Source: Platanthera guangdongensis (lineage: Eukaryota; Streptophyta; Magnoliopsida; Asparagales; Orchidaceae). From it: 64,000 nucleotides of DNA. The stretch lies in assembly GCA_039583875.1 (NCBI GenBank), contig CM077165.1:80832554-80896553 (forward strand), written 5' to 3'. Made by a program: the position numbers and the translations under genes. The notes beneath the pieces were generated by a model. It had not been told where the DNA came from. It did not search any database and saw nothing but the letters and a program-made list of their open reading frames with translations. This document shows, piece by piece, positions 22,769 to 34,690 of this stretch. Numbering within the stretch: position 1 is the first letter of the stretch; each line of letters opens with the position of its first letter.

Positions 22769-23830
22769 TCAGGAGAACAGATGAGGATGAGCCTCCCTCA
22801 TAGCTGACTCCAACTCCCAAGTCGTGCTTTCCATGTCTTGGTTCCTCCACAAAACTTTAACCATGGGTATTACCTTCCTTCGCAATACCCGATCTTGAGT
22901 ATCCAAAATACGAACAGACACTTCCACATACGAAAGATTAGGCTCCAACTGGGGCACAACATCAAGAATCTGCCTGTCACTCAACACACACTTCCGCAAT
23001 TGGCTTTCGTGGAAAACATCATGCACACCAGGAAAATTTGTTGGCAAATCAAGCCTATAAGCTGACACACCAATCCGCTCGACAACTTCGAAAGATCCCA
23101 CATACATAGGATCCAACTTATGGTTCTTACCCCATCTCTTAACGCCAGACATTGGGGAAACCTTCAGAAAAACCATGTCCTCAACAACAAATTCTAACTC
23201 AGTCCTTCGACGGTTGGCGTTCTTTTCATAACGTTTCTATGCTATCCAAAGCTTCTCTCGAATGTGCTTAACAGAAATATCCATCTCTTCTAACACTTCT
23301 GGACCCAATAATGGTCTCTCACCAACCTCGACCCAAAACAAGGGAGTTCTGCGACATCTCCCATACAAAGCCTCAAACGAGGCCATCTGCAAACTCTCTT
23401 GAAAGTTGTTATTATATGCAAATTCCATCAGCCTTAAATGCTCATCCCATGCTCCTCCGTGGTCCAAAATATAACATCTGATCATATCTTCCACTATCTG
23501 ATCGACTCTTTCCGTCTGACCATTTGTCTGCGGATGATAGACGGTGGAATATCTCAAGTCGGTACCCAACGCCTCCTATAAACTCTTTCAAAAGCGAAAC
23601 CAAATACAACTCAACATTCTTCATGGAGTAGTCGATCTTGAACAGCACTAAGTGAGCACACTTCATCAATCTGTCCACTATAACCAAAACTGAATCATGC
23701 CCTCGGGGAGATCTCGGCAATCCAGTAATAAAATCCATTGAAATACTCTCCCAATTCCAACTCAGAATTTCTAAGGGCGTCAACTTGCTTCCAGGCCTTC
23801 CATTATTTGCCTTAACTCACTTGCAAGTAA
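22769..23830 (-). pseudogene. Element G integrase with chromodomain-like tail
   Basis: Readable pieces on the minus strand are WNWESISMDFITGLPRSPRG with VIVDRLMKCAHL (first catalytic Asp region, 23783-23650), YHPQTNGQTERVDQ with the catalytic Glu and FAYNNNFQESLQMASFEALYG (23569-23237), then KVSPMSGVKRWGKNHKLDPMY, DVFHESQLRK and VKVLWRNQDMESTTWE (23176-22769), the Tekay chromodomain position. Frameshifts near 23570 and 23200 separate them. The second catalytic Asp region is scrambled. Inactive. Confidence 0.86.
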
Positions 23831-24046
23831 AACATTCTGATACATAAATAGCTATATCTCCCTTCATACCATACCACCAAACGATCTGCTTCAGATCCTT
23901 ATACATTTTAGTAGAACCGGGGTGGTAGGAAACAATAGAACCATGCACCTCTTTGCACAACTTAACTCGGATATCCTCAACTGTGAAAATGCAAAATCTA
24001 CCTCAGTACTTCATAGTACCCACGTCATCAATTGAAAGTCCGACAA

Positions 24047-24775
24047 TTACCCTTTCGCAGTTCTGTTATGAAGGTGCAGCAAATCAGGATCATCCCTTTG
24101 ATGTAGCATCATAAGTGAAATCCATGAAGGCTCTAATACTTCGAAACTGCTGGGCAAGTCGCTACTCCCCACAGATATATCCATCAAAAGAAATTCTTCC
24201 ACCAGCAAATCCACAGAAAGGTTGAAAAGTTTTGCTGACTTCCTACAAAGGGCGTCGACTACCACATTAGCTTTGCCCGGATTGTATTGAATCTGTACAT
24301 CATAATCTGCTATATACTCTAACCATCTTCGTTGGCGCAAATTTAATTCCTTTTGAGTGAAGAAGTACTTTTGTACAGAGCGCCATATAACAAATGTCTT
24401 CATAATTTCAAGCCATAGATCACAGCTGCGAACTCTAGATCATGCGTAGGGTAATTCCTTTCATGAGTCTTTAACTGTCGCGACCCATACACAATCAATT
24501 TGACTTATTGCATCAACACGCACCCAAGTCCAACGTGCGATGCATCCACATACACAACATAGTCTATCCTTTCGGTAGACAAGACCAAAATCGGAGCAGT
24601 GCACAATCTCCTCTTTAATTCTTGAAAAGCCTTTTCACACTTATCACTCCAAACAAAGATGCGTTCTTCTGCGTAAGCTTAGTTAGTGACGTAGAAAATG
24701 TAGAGAAACCTTCCACAAACTTTTTTTAATATTCTTCCAACCCTAGGAAACTTCTTATCTCTTTGGGAGTATCAG
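24047..24775 (-). pseudogene. Element G RNase H
   Basis: The C-terminal half is readable at 24403-24047: KELNLRQRRWLEYIADYDV and YNPGKANVVVDALCRK. These are the hallmark end of Ty3/gypsy RNase H and match element C's region at 13434-13928. The N-terminal half (24404-24775) keeps scattered similarity, with several stops and frameshifts. Confidence 0.8.
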
Positions 24776-24782
24776 GTCTATT

Positions 24783-25596
24783 CTAATCTATAACAACAAC
24801 TATCTTTTCTGGGTCCACAAAAATAACATCCTTATTAACCACATGACCCAGAAAAGAAACCTGAGGAAGCCAAAACTCACAATTGCTCACATTAGCATAC
24901 AACTTATGCTCCATTAAAGCAGACAAAACTAAACGTAAGTGCTGGGCATGCTCTTCTGCATTGCAGGAGTATACCAGAACATCATCTATGAATACAACCA
25001 CGAAACAATCCAGGAAATCCTTAAATACTCTCTTCATCATATCCATAAAGGCAGAGGGTGCATTAGTCAAACCAAAGGACATCACCAAAAACTCAAAAAT
25101 GTCCATGCCGTGAACGAAAGGCCGTCCGTGAAATATCTGTCTTACGAATCCTCAACTGTTGGTAGCTCAAATGAAGATCAATCTTTGAAAACACAGTGCT
25201 ACCACACAACTGATCAAACAAGTCATCTATCCTAGGTAGGGGATACCTATTCTTGATGGTCACCTTGTTCAACTTTCTATAATCAATGCAAAGCCTCATC
25301 GATCCATCTATTTTCTTCACAAACAACACAGGAGCACCCCACAAAGAAGAACTCGCCCTAATAAAACCATTCTAAAGCAACTCATCCAATTGGGTATGTA
25401 GCTCCTCCAGCTCGCGCAGGGCCATACGATACGGTGCCTTAGCAATAGGACGGGCACCCGACTCTAAATCTATAAAGAACTCCATGTCTCTATCTGGTGG
25501 GATACCAGGAAGATTATCAGGAAATACATCAGGAAACTCACACACAACATCAATCTCCTCAACTCGCAGGAAACTACTATCGGTCGCCAACACCAA
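24783..25596 (-). pseudogene. pol: Element G reverse transcriptase
   Basis: In order on the minus strand: VVCEFPDVFPDNLPGIPPDR, APYRMALRELEELHTQL, an in-frame stop near 25369-25371, [49 protein letters not shown], a frameshift at about 25100, then [15 protein letters not shown], active-site FIDDVLVYS and FLGHVV. The upstream continuation was separated from it by insertion of D at 25607/50080. Confidence 0.88.
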
Positions 25597-25602
25597 AATC
25601 TA

Positions 25603-25607
25603 ACAGG
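25603..25607. repeat. TSD ACAGG, left copy (element D)
   Basis: Identical to 50080-50084 directly after element D's 3' LTR. This pair proves that the 24.5-kb interval is one insertion into element G. Confidence 0.9.
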
Positions 25608-26318
25608 TGTACAACCCCATATTCGTTGAGTCAGACCAAGAGGCAGAAACATTCACAATTAGGCTAGCCAGAGGAGTTCTCGCCCTAAAGAAGATCTCGC
25701 CCAAGTAGGCGGGAGCACTTGTGCTAGAGCCAAGCTCCCTCGCCTACAAAGCTCCCCGCGCTCAACGATCGTCGAACCCAGATCGTCGGGCGCAGCCAAA
25801 TCGTCGAACGGAAACGAACAGGCCCAGATCGTCGAGCGCAGCCAAATCGTCTAACGGAAACCAACAGGACTAGATCGTCGGCTGCAGCCATATCGTCGAA
25901 CGAAAACCAACATGACTAGATCGTCGGGCGCAGCCAAATCGTCGAACGGAAACCAACAGGCCCAGATCGTCGAACGCAGCCAACGCGGGAATGCTTGTGC
26001 TTGCGCCAAGCTCCAATCTCAAAGGAGCTCTCGCCTATAAGTAGGCGAGAATGCTTGCGCCGGGCTCTGGACAGAAGGCTCTCGGCTCAGAGCTCTCACC
26101 GAGTGGGGCCCAGGGCCTTGGGTAAAATGACCTAATTGCCCTAAGGCAAAATTACCCCTATACCATCAGGATAAACAGCGGGATTTGGCTATTGACAGAT
26201 CAACCAAGGTCATTTCAGTAATCTCAGGTCAGCAAAGGCTATAAATTGACCCATAAGGGCTCTTTGGAAAGCAGCTTTTCATTATCTTCCAACTTCCAGT
26301 GCTTTCTGAGGAGCTCCT
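25608..26318 (+). repeat. Element D 5' LTR, first part
   Basis: It carries the 46-bp array (25761-25995) and a TATA box CTATAAAT at 26239-26246. Its last five bases CTCCT (26314-26318) are the target site of element E. The LTR continues at 32793 after the duplicated CTCCT. Total 5' LTR length is 898 bp. Confidence 0.9.
25761..25995. repeat. 46-bp tandem array in element D 5' LTR
   Basis: The unit is CCCAGATCGTCGGGCGCAGC, then CAAATCGTCGAACGG, then AAACCAACAGG. Four full copies and a partial one are present. Each unit contains two TCGTCG cores. The array is about 245 bp upstream of the TATA box. Confidence 0.9.
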
Positions 26319-27888
26319 TGATGCTAAAGATCACGGCAGTGAACCGGTCGCATAAGTAATATAAAATGAGCGAGTTTTCCCAAGTATCGATCTCTCAAGG
26401 AACATAGTAAGGTGGAGTTAATTTCGATGAGGACTTGAGATTGAAGTCCTCAGGTCAGAGCTAACTAAGGGGGGTTTTGATGTTTGCGGAAACAGAAAAT
26501 AAAAGGCTATCAACTACTCCTATGCAACGCCTCTATGCGATGCTTCGCCAGGCGGGATGGAAGACTAGTCGGGCCGCTATGCACCAAATCACTAGGAGGA
26601 TGGGCGAGTGGGCTTGCGGATGAGGTGATGAGAATGGCGGAATGAGGGTCGTAAGCACCTCTTCGCTACGCACGCCACTAACAATTGCTAGTGAGGCAAG
26701 GGTGGATGGTGGTGGATGGAATATGACGCAACTCGAGTAACTTAAGCAGTAAAATGAAATAGGAATCACATAGACATGAAACACATAACATATATAACCA
26801 AAGTGCACTTCATCAATATAAATAGAGTTAAACACCAATATTCAACAAGAAAGCAAGAATAAGTCAAGAGATCAACCGAATCCGAAGTCTTGCTGAGGAT
26901 TCACGGTTGGAATCGTCGGGTTGTCATTCCGCGTCCAAGCTCGGTCCTCAACTGCGTCCGGGGTAGAGAAGGGCTGTCACCACCTCCCAATGGCCTGTCT
27001 TCTTCATGTCACGATAGCGGACGAAGTTTGCAAGCTTTCCTTTGCTTGATGGCTATGGCGTCAAACCCTACTTGAACCTCACAAATGAAGGAGAAGGCCG
27101 AGAGGAAGCTTCGGCTTGGATTTGGCAATGAATGCTTGCCCGGAGCACCTCCCTAGGGTGTAAGATGAAGGGGAATGGCGGATAAGGCGGAAAACGGCGG
27201 AGAAATGTTGAGCTCCGGATCGTCTCTCGAATTAGGGCGAGACCTGCGATATTTATACAAAGCAGACAATGCGCACAATCACAGGCGCACGACCAATGGT
27301 CGTGCGCACTATGTCTAGTGATCGTGCGCACATGCATGGAAGATTATTAAGAAGAACTGGGATACCGCGCACGAGCAGTGGCGCACGACCAGTGGTCATG
27401 CGCACTAAATTCAATGGTCATGTGATTACCCAGACAGGACTCCAGAAAAGATGAATCATTGCACACGATCAGTGGCGCACGACCGGTGGTCATGCACATT
27501 GTGTCCAGTGGTCGTGCACTTACCTCAGGATGATTCTGGAAAATGTAGAGTAGTGCGCACGATCAGGGGCGTATGACCAGTGGTCGTGCACATTAGATCC
27601 CATGATCGTGCGCAGTATTCCTGTTTCACAACTATCCCGGAACACGCACACGACCCATGTACCGAAAGGAAAAACCAATCACTGATATGTGCAGACATTC
27701 CAGGCAATCACAAAAAGGAGTACAAACAATAAAAGTAACAAACTACACAACCATGGACATAAATGTGCACTTCCTATGACAATAAAGATAAGATGAAATA
27801 TGAACGATATAGAACTAAAAGTGAAGTGCAAACGCGTGAAAAGTAGCCCAGATGAGTCCGAAAATAGGTATATGAAGTGGACTCATCA
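26319..27888 (-). repeat. Element E 3' LTR
   Basis: Nearly identical to 31211-32787, with scattered single-base differences. The TATA box TTGTATAAAT is on the minus strand at 27251-27258, and the palindrome array begins within about 15 bp upstream of it. Confidence 0.92.
27268..27640. repeat. GCGCACGACCAGTGGTCGTGCGC hairpin array (3' LTR of E)
   Basis: Repeated self-complementary units have arms GCGCACGACCA and TGGTCGTGCGC, for example at 27282-27308, 27370-27398, 27471-27500 and 27554-27584, plus half-units ending GATCGTGCGCAC. Mutated copies mostly show CG changed to CA or TG. It is directly upstream of the TATA box on the minus strand. Confidence 0.85.
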
Positions 27889-27898
27889 CACCCCCATA
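27889..27898 (-). other. Element E polypurine tract
   Basis: The minus strand reads AGTATGGGGGTG immediately before the LTR start TGATGAGTCC. Confidence 0.75.
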
Positions 27899-29646
27899 CT
27901 TAACTGTTTGCGCGTCCCGAGCAAACAAAATCTAAGCAGATAGGGAAAATTACTAGTTAACAAAGAAATTGCGATACGGAGTACCATGCGAAGTCGCATG
28001 CTCGCACGCGTAAAAATATAATAGAAGAAATTTCTAAGTATACAAAATAGTTTATATTTTTCACAATGCGTATCAACATTTTATTATTACTCAAAAATGG
28101 AATCACTGTGAATCATCTGGTCACGTGTAGGGAGAAAGTAGACTAATCACTAAGCGAGCATTGCCAAAGATCAGGGCTCGGGATAACCTCTAAAGGAATC
28201 CACCAATGTCGGTGACCATATGCTTGCCGTTTCGCATTCTCTCCACGACACTGGTTTGGTTCACACATGAATCAGTAGGACTTTAGGTGAAGAGATGGGG
28301 CTTGGTTTTCGGTGAGGTAAACAAAGATAAACAGGAAGGCTATGCACCTAACCCAAATAAGCTAGAATAAAATGAATCCCTCTACTAAGCAAAATACACG
28401 CGAGTACACCACACCCCCAGACTTAATGTTTTCAAATATGAGTGTGTGTACCGCCTACTCTAAATACATTCTCATTTCCAAAATGATTTTCAATTAAATC
28501 TTTTTCTTTTCATTTTTTTTATCTTTACAAATATATATATTTTTTCTTTTTCTTCATTTTATTTTCACAATTTACCAGATATAAACTTGAGAGAACTTCC
28601 ACATTTTCACAAATAATATCACCACATCACATCCCAAAATGAAAATGTAAAACTCTAAAGCTCAACTCGGGTGCGCGACTAGGATTGGCTATGAGGCTTT
28701 GGTGAAATCATGGTGGAGCTGAATCAAAAGGAGGGTAGGCACAACGGGGCTAGCGAGGATAAGACGTTAGGAATGGTATAAAGCTCAACCGGGCCAAAAT
28801 GATGGCCTACATCACACTCATGCGAGTGAACTAACCTATACCCATGCTTCAAGAATAGCTTGGGGCAAGTTCTTAGCCAACGAGAAAGATTATCCATCTT
28901 CCAGACTCTAGCAATACGAAACTAACGGCCGTCTACACATATCCCTATCTACCGTCGGATTCACACCGGATTCACCAATTTTTGAGTAGAATAAAAAGTA
29001 TTTACGCAATTAGAAAAATATAAAACTAAAAGCATACAGAAAAATTAAATCTACTCTAATTTCTACACGAGACGAGAGCAGTTGACTAGGAGCACAATAA
29101 GGTCAACATTTTACTCCGTCTCACAATCCTATGTCAGCACCATAATTTTCCCAAATCATACAAAAGAAATGAGTTTAACTCGCAGCACGCAAAAAGCTAA
29201 GCATGCGCTCATGTGGGTGCAGTGGTGTGTGATGAAATGAACTAATCAAAATAAAACAATAAAGGCTTCCAGTATACACAGGAAATGTGTGCGTGCAAAA
29301 GGTAACAAATCTCTCCCCCAGACTTAAACTAAACTACACAGCAGATGATATAGAAATTAAACTCAAAAAGAGCTAAGGAAAGAGGTTACCCAATGCTCAG
29401 CTAGTGAGCATACCAGAAGGTGCGTGGAAACCTGAAGCAGTCCCGCCATACGAAGAATCACAACCCCGCCAATGCGATTTGCCATGAATACCTGCAGGGG
29501 TGAGCTCCGCAAAGACAAAACAAAAATATACAAACTACAAAGAAATACTACAACTAAATAGACATGAAAAACAAAATGCAGAAAATGAAAGATAAGTACT
29601 GGGATTATTGTCATCCCAGCACGACTTATTCGGCTACGAAAAGGTT
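27899..29646 (-). other. Element E internal non-coding region
   Basis: About 1.75 kb between the gag-like frame and the PPT, where an autonomous Athila-like element would have pol. I see no conserved motif in any frame. It contains T-rich tracts around 28500-28560 and AT-rich spacers. It appears to be replacement or non-coding filler rather than decayed pol. Confidence 0.6.
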
Positions 29647-30960
29647 CTAGCTAATGGGCCTATGAAATAAAAAGTGCACAGGTAACTGACCTAATATCCG
29701 TTGAGCTAGCAAGTACCGATACGGAGATAGAGCAGTTATCCATCTACCTAAATAATCATACCTGCTCCTCGCAGGCAGAGGAAATAGGAAGTAGGATGAG
29801 GAGGAGGCCTGGTCCTCACTCATCTCATCACAAAACAAATCCTTGCCTAGCAAGGTTTCATCCACTACAGGGAGAAGGCAGGAGAAGAAAGCAATCAATG
29901 GAGCTTCCTCAACAGAGGAGGAATCAACCTCCTCATGAGAGAGGATGCTATCATCGATGACTCGAACTGAAAGCTCCAAGTCCTCCTGAAGCTCCTGCGA
30001 AGACTCAACCCTCCCAGGCTCAGATAAAGAAGGGGAATCAAGAAATAAAGGAGAAGAAGAACTAAAATAATCAGAAATAGGGGGAGTGGTCCCGGTCTCA
30101 CTCCCAGCAGGATCCCTACATAGATCATCGACGGCGTCATATGAGTCATGGTGAGGGGAATCCGCAAGCTCGAGGTCCTTGGTGGTGGTTTGGACCTCCT
30201 TATTCATCAAGGAAGTGGAAACTTCCCCAACAAAGAGGATCTCCTCATCAACACACCTCAGTGCGTCCACATGTTCTAAGACGTAATACTTTCCATTAAT
30301 GAAAATAATATCCTCGTCAAACATGGGCACATCCTCAGGCTCAGAATCACAATCCGGACGAACATCATCAGCCGACTCACTAAAAATAGGGATAGATAAT
30401 TCTTGCAATGAAGGCGGAGGAACAACAACATCAGAGAAAATATGTGTGGGTTCCTCCGGGGGTGATACAATAAGAGGGGAAGAGTGCATGGGGAAAGACG
30501 GTGCCACAATGTCGTCACACCGATCAGCAGAAAGTCTGATGGGTATATCTGCAGCAGTCCCCCATAGACAAGGTGATGCTGCGAACATATCATCAGAATC
30601 AGAAGGGGCAGCCAATTGAGAGGTGGATGGAATGAATCAGATACCTGGTTCATCATCCTCCTCCAACTAGCGCTGAAATTCTGCGCAATCTTTCAACACA
30701 TGGTCGGTGCTACGACAACACAAACATCGTTTTCCATTACTCCTCGGTACAGGTGTGACCGGAGAGGAATAAGAAAAAGATGAAGGCGTAGAAGAGGAGT
30801 GACCATAAGACCTGGGTTGGGTTTATGAAGTACCATAGGAATACGGTGCTCCATACACAGAACCACGAGAATTATGCTCCCAATCTTTAGTGGGGCACTC
30901 ATCACTACCATGCCTATAATTCCCACACCATCGGCAACGAATATTCATATAAGAATACAT
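29647..30960 (-). pseudogene. Element E gag-like protein with two zinc knuckles and acidic extension
   Basis: From the ATG at 30958-30960 the minus strand reads MYSYMNIRC and goes directly into a CCHC knuckle, CRWCGNYRHGSDEC. After a TAA (30823-30825), a Ser/Tyr/Pro-rich stretch and a second knuckle, CLCCRSTDHVLKDC, follow in the same frame. TAG (30667-30669) and TGA (30637-30639) come next, then about 320 open codons to 29647. That part is rich in Asp, Glu and Ser and includes DEDIIFINGKYYVLEHVDAL. The total frame is about 438 codons with three stops. The N-terminal knuckle start resembles Athila-type gag ends. The acidic part has no domain I recognise. Its long open stretch suggests it was maintained until recently. 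Confidence 0.7.
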
Positions 30961-31179
30961 GGTGCAACAAGAAGAATTCACCACCAGAAAGTTTCTAAGC
31001 AACAATTAACTACACGGCACAAATAAAAGAATAGGAAAACCTGCTACAACAAAATTAAAACTAGAATAGGAACAAATAAAAACAAACACAAATGCTAAAA
31101 ACTAAAACAAAGAAGATAGTGATATGAACAAATGAAAAAGGGCTTCTATCTCTTATCTTCCTCTACAAAAACTCACACG

Positions 31180-31208
31180 ACTGTGTTCCCCGGCAACGGC
31201 GCCAAAAA
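31180..31208 (-). other. Element E primer binding site (tRNA-Asp type)
   Basis: The minus strand reads TTTTTGGCGCCGTTGCCGGG directly after the 5' LTR. TGGCGCCGTTGCCGGGGA is the PBS complementary to the 3' end of plant tRNA-Asp, used by Athila and related elements. Confidence 0.85.
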
Positions 31209-31210
31209 CT

Positions 31211-32787
31211 TGATGCTAAAGATCACGGCAGTGAACCGGTCGCACAAGTAATATAAAATGGGCGAGTTTTCCCAAGTATCGATCTCTCAAGGAACACAGT
31301 AAGGTGGAGTTAATTTCGAGGAGGACTTGAGATTGAAGTCCTCAGGTTGGAGCTAACTAAGGGGGGTTTTGATGTTTGCGGAAATAGAAAATAAAAGGCT
31401 ATCAACTACTCCTATGCAACGCCGCTATGCGATGCTTCGCCAGGCGGGATGGAAGACTAGTCGGGCCGCTATGCACCGAATCACTACGCAGATGGGCGAG
31501 TAGGCTTGCAGATGAGGTGATGAGACTGGCGGAATGAGGGTCGTAAGCACCTCTTCGCTACGCATGCCACTAGCAATTGCTAGTGCGGCAAGGGTGGATG
31601 GTGGTGGATGGAATATGGCGCAACTCGAGCAACTTAAGCAGTAAAATGAAATAGGAATCACATAGACATGAAACACATAACATATACAAACAAAGTGCAC
31701 TTCATCAATATAAATAGAGTTAAACACCAATATTCAACAAGAAAGCAAGAACAAGTCAAGATATCGATCGAATCCGAAGTCTTGCTGAGGATTCACGGTT
31801 GGAATCGTCGGGTTGTCATTCTGCGTCCAAGCTCAGTCCTCAACTGTGTCCGGGGTAGAGAATGGCTATCACCACCTTCCAATGGCCCGTCTTCTTCGTG
31901 TCACGATAGCGGACGAAGTTTGCAAGCTTTTCTTTGCTTGATGGCTATGACGTCAAACCCTACTTGAAGCTCACAGATGAAGGAGAAGGCCGAGAGGAAG
32001 CTCCGGCTTGGATTTGGCGGTGAATGCTTGCCCGGAGCACCTCCCTAGGGTGGAAGATGAAGGGGAACGGTGGAGAAGGCGGAAAAAGATGGAGAAATGT
32101 CGAGCTCCGGATCGTCTCTCGAATTTGGGCGAGACCTGCGATATTTATACAAAGCAAAAATGAACAATGCACACGATCATAAGCGCACGACCAGTGGACG
32201 TGCGCACTATGTCCGGTGATCATGCGCACTGGCATGGAAGATTAGGAAGAATAACTGGGATACCGCGCACGAGCAGTGGCGCACGACCAGTGGTCGTGCA
32301 CACTAAATTCAATGGTCGTGCGATTACCCCAGACAGGACTCCAGAAAAGATGAATCAATGCACACGATCAGTGGCGCACGACCGGTGGTCATGCGCATTG
32401 TGTCCAGTGGTCGTGCGCTTACCCTAGGCTGATTCTGGAAAATGTAGAGTAGAGCGCACGATCAGGGGCGTACGACCAGTGGTCGTGCACATTAGATCCC
32501 ATGATCGTGCGCAGTATTCCTATTTCACAACCATCCCGGAACACGCACACGACCCCTGTACCGAAAGGAAAAACCAATCACTGATATGTGCAGACATTCC
32601 AGGCAATCACAAAAAGGAGTACAAACAATAAAAGTAACAAACTACACAACCACGGACATAAATGTGCACTTCCTATGACAATAAAGATAAGATGAAATAT
32701 GAACAATATAGAACTAAAAGTGAAGTGCAAACACGTGAAAACTAGCCCAGATGAGTCCGAAAATATGTATATAAAGTGGACTCATCA
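31211..32787 (-). repeat. Element E 5' LTR
   Basis: The pair of 26319-27888. The TATA box is at 32143-32150 on the minus strand. The hairpin array of GCGCACGACCAGTGG units lies directly upstream, at about 32160-32520. Confidence 0.92.
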
Positions 32788-32792
32788 CTCCT

Positions 32793-32979
32793 AGCCCAGC
32801 TTTTGGCTTTGGAGGGGAAGCTCTCAGAGATCTTCCGGGTGTGAGGTGGGACCTCCATGCTGAGGCTTTGGGTCAGTCCAGGGACCTTTGAATCTGGTCG
32901 AGGGTTGAGGCTTGAGAGAAGTAGTTGTCGGCTGCACCCTTATTTTGAACTCCCGTTGAGGTCATTTTTGGCTTCAACA
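32793..32979 (+). repeat. Element D 5' LTR, second part
   Basis: Begins after the duplicated CTCCT and ends GCTTCAACA at 32979. It matches 49894-50079 of the 3' LTR almost base for base. Confidence 0.9.
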
Positions 32980-32983
32980 GTTC

Positions 32984-33000
32984 TGGTACGGTGATCGTGG
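32984..33000 (+). other. Putative primer binding site of element D
   Basis: TGGTACGGTGATCGTGG begins four bases after the LTR end. It differs by one base from element A's equivalent at 4594-4610. The primer tRNA was not identified. Confidence 0.45.
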
Positions 33001-33037
33001 AAGGCAGCTGATACAAGAAAGCCTTAAGTTTTGTCCC

Positions 33038-34690
33038 ATGGCTGGAGGTGAAGGTGAAGGGTCTGATTCTGGAGGCTCCCCCACCCGGGGAGAGGAAGCG
33101 ACGAGGAAGATGCTGGATGAATTTAGGCGAGAGGTCCTGCAGACCATCAGCCTGGCCTTCTCAGCCCGAAGCGAGTGGGCCACCCCTAAGGTTCCGATTG
33201 AGGATGTCCCGCTCTTGGGTGAGAACGCCCCTGGATAGCACCCGGGGAAGGAGGTCCCGGCGGACGCTGAAAGGGACGTGGGGGCACGAGAGCTCTTCCC
33301 AGGCCAGCGCCCGGGCAAGGAGACTTTGACAGATCTGGGCGAGAGGGAGGTGACAGTGCGAGAGCTCTTCCCTGGGCATGGTCTTGCGGATCGGGACAGC
33401 CAGCCAAGGCTGCAGTACGTACCCTCTCGCCAGGCAGGAGGCGAGAGCCCATTCAGCGAGCTCATCATCTCAGATCCGGTACCGGAGGGGTTCCGGGAGC
33501 CTGATATGTCCTACTACTCGGGAAAGGATGACCCTATACAGCACATTCAGTGGTTTGAAGATGTCATTTCGATAAGGCAGATGACGGATGCCTTCAAGTG
33601 CCGGCTATTTGCCATCACGTTGAAGGAGAAGGCTCGGGACTGGTTCTACCAGTTGCCAGCAAGGTCGATCTACTGCTTTGAAGATCTATAGAGACGTTTC
33701 CTGTGGAGGTTCTCAACATCAAAGAAGAGGAAGAAGGTGGCGGAGTGCCTGTTTGCGATGAGGCAGAAGCCGGATGAGACACTGGATCACTATGTCGACC
33801 GGTTTCAGGAATGGATCCTCCTGGTCCAGGAGGTCCCAGGGTACGCATTGATGCTCGCCTTTAACCTGGGGCTGAGGCCAGGATTCTTCAGTATGGAGTT
33901 GAAGAGAGTGCCCCCCCTCTCCTTTGAGGAGCTCATGGAGAGGGCGGCAAAGGATATAGACTTCGAGAGAGCAAACCCAGCATTCGCCAAGAAGTTGGCC
34001 AGGCTGGCAGAGGATGATGTGAAGGAACCTGCAGAGGGAAGGCAGAAGGAGTCGAGGGAGCCGAGAGAAGAAAGTAGGAGGGAAGAGCCCCGAAGGCAGG
34101 GGCAGCAGCAGGGATGGGGGGCCCGGGAGCCAAACAACCGGTTGGGTTGGAGGCCCTAGGAGGCTCGCCCCCAGGGCCAAGGAGGAGGCTAGCAGGGGAG
34201 AGATAATCTACGGGAACCAAGGAGGTTCGACCAACCGGTATGGAGGCAGGAGCCAAGGGGTCGAGTCCTGCCGCCACAAGAGGCCATGGAGGTAGGCAGA
34301 GGAAGAGGAGCGAGGAGAGGAGTTCGAGGAGCTGGTAGAAGAGGAGGATGAGAAGGAAGAAGGGGTAGGGTGGCGTTGCTCTTTTGTGACTTCCACCTGG
34401 AGGAAGGTCACGCAACGGCCACCTGCCAGGAGTTCTTAAAAATGAGGGAAGCAAGAGGAGCAGGGAGGCAGGATCCGCCGATGAGGATCGTAGAAGTACA
34501 ATAGGGGGAGATGGAAGATAGATGTGAAGATCGGGTAGACGTGCAGACCCGAAGAGGAATCAGGGTGATTTATGGAGGAGTGGGGATTGAGGAAACCCGC
34601 AAGGGGAGCCAATAAACCATGTACCGAAGGGGGGTCGCCTCTACCTCCCAGGCTCCCCCACAGGAATAAAAAATCACCTTCTCTTCAGCA
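33038..34690 (+). pseudogene. gag: Element D gag
   Basis: Starts MAGGEGEGSDSGG at 33038. A TAG at 33236-33238 is followed by a gag core at 33278-33691 (PEGFREPDMSYYSGKDD, IQHIQWFEDVISIRQM, KEKARDWFYQLP), TAG at 33689-33691, then LDHYVDRFQEWI and LAFNLGLRPGFFSMEL to TAG at 34157-34159. The nucleocapsid finger CDFHLEEGHATATC (C-x2-H-x4-H-x4-C) lies near 34384-34425. Further stops, including a TAG where element A has CAG in VEVQQGE, interrupt the tail. The frame is otherwise preserved, so gag died mainly by point nonsense changes. Confidence 0.88.

Larger units (their letters stand above)
26319..32787 (-). mobile_element. Element E: non-autonomous gag-only LTR element, Athila-like signals
   Basis: TSD CTCCT at 26314-26318 and 32788-32792. 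LTRs are 26319-27888 (1570 bp, 3' copy) and 31211-32787 (1577 bp, 5' copy). On the minus strand they run TGATGAGTCC to TTTAGCATCA. Next to the 5' LTR is a tRNA-Asp type PBS, and next to the 3' LTR is the PPT. The internal 3.3 kb encodes only a zinc-knuckle protein with an acidic extension and has no protease, RT or integrase. It must have moved with enzymes from another element. This fits the class called TR-GAG or gag-bearing LARDs. Confidence 0.88.
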
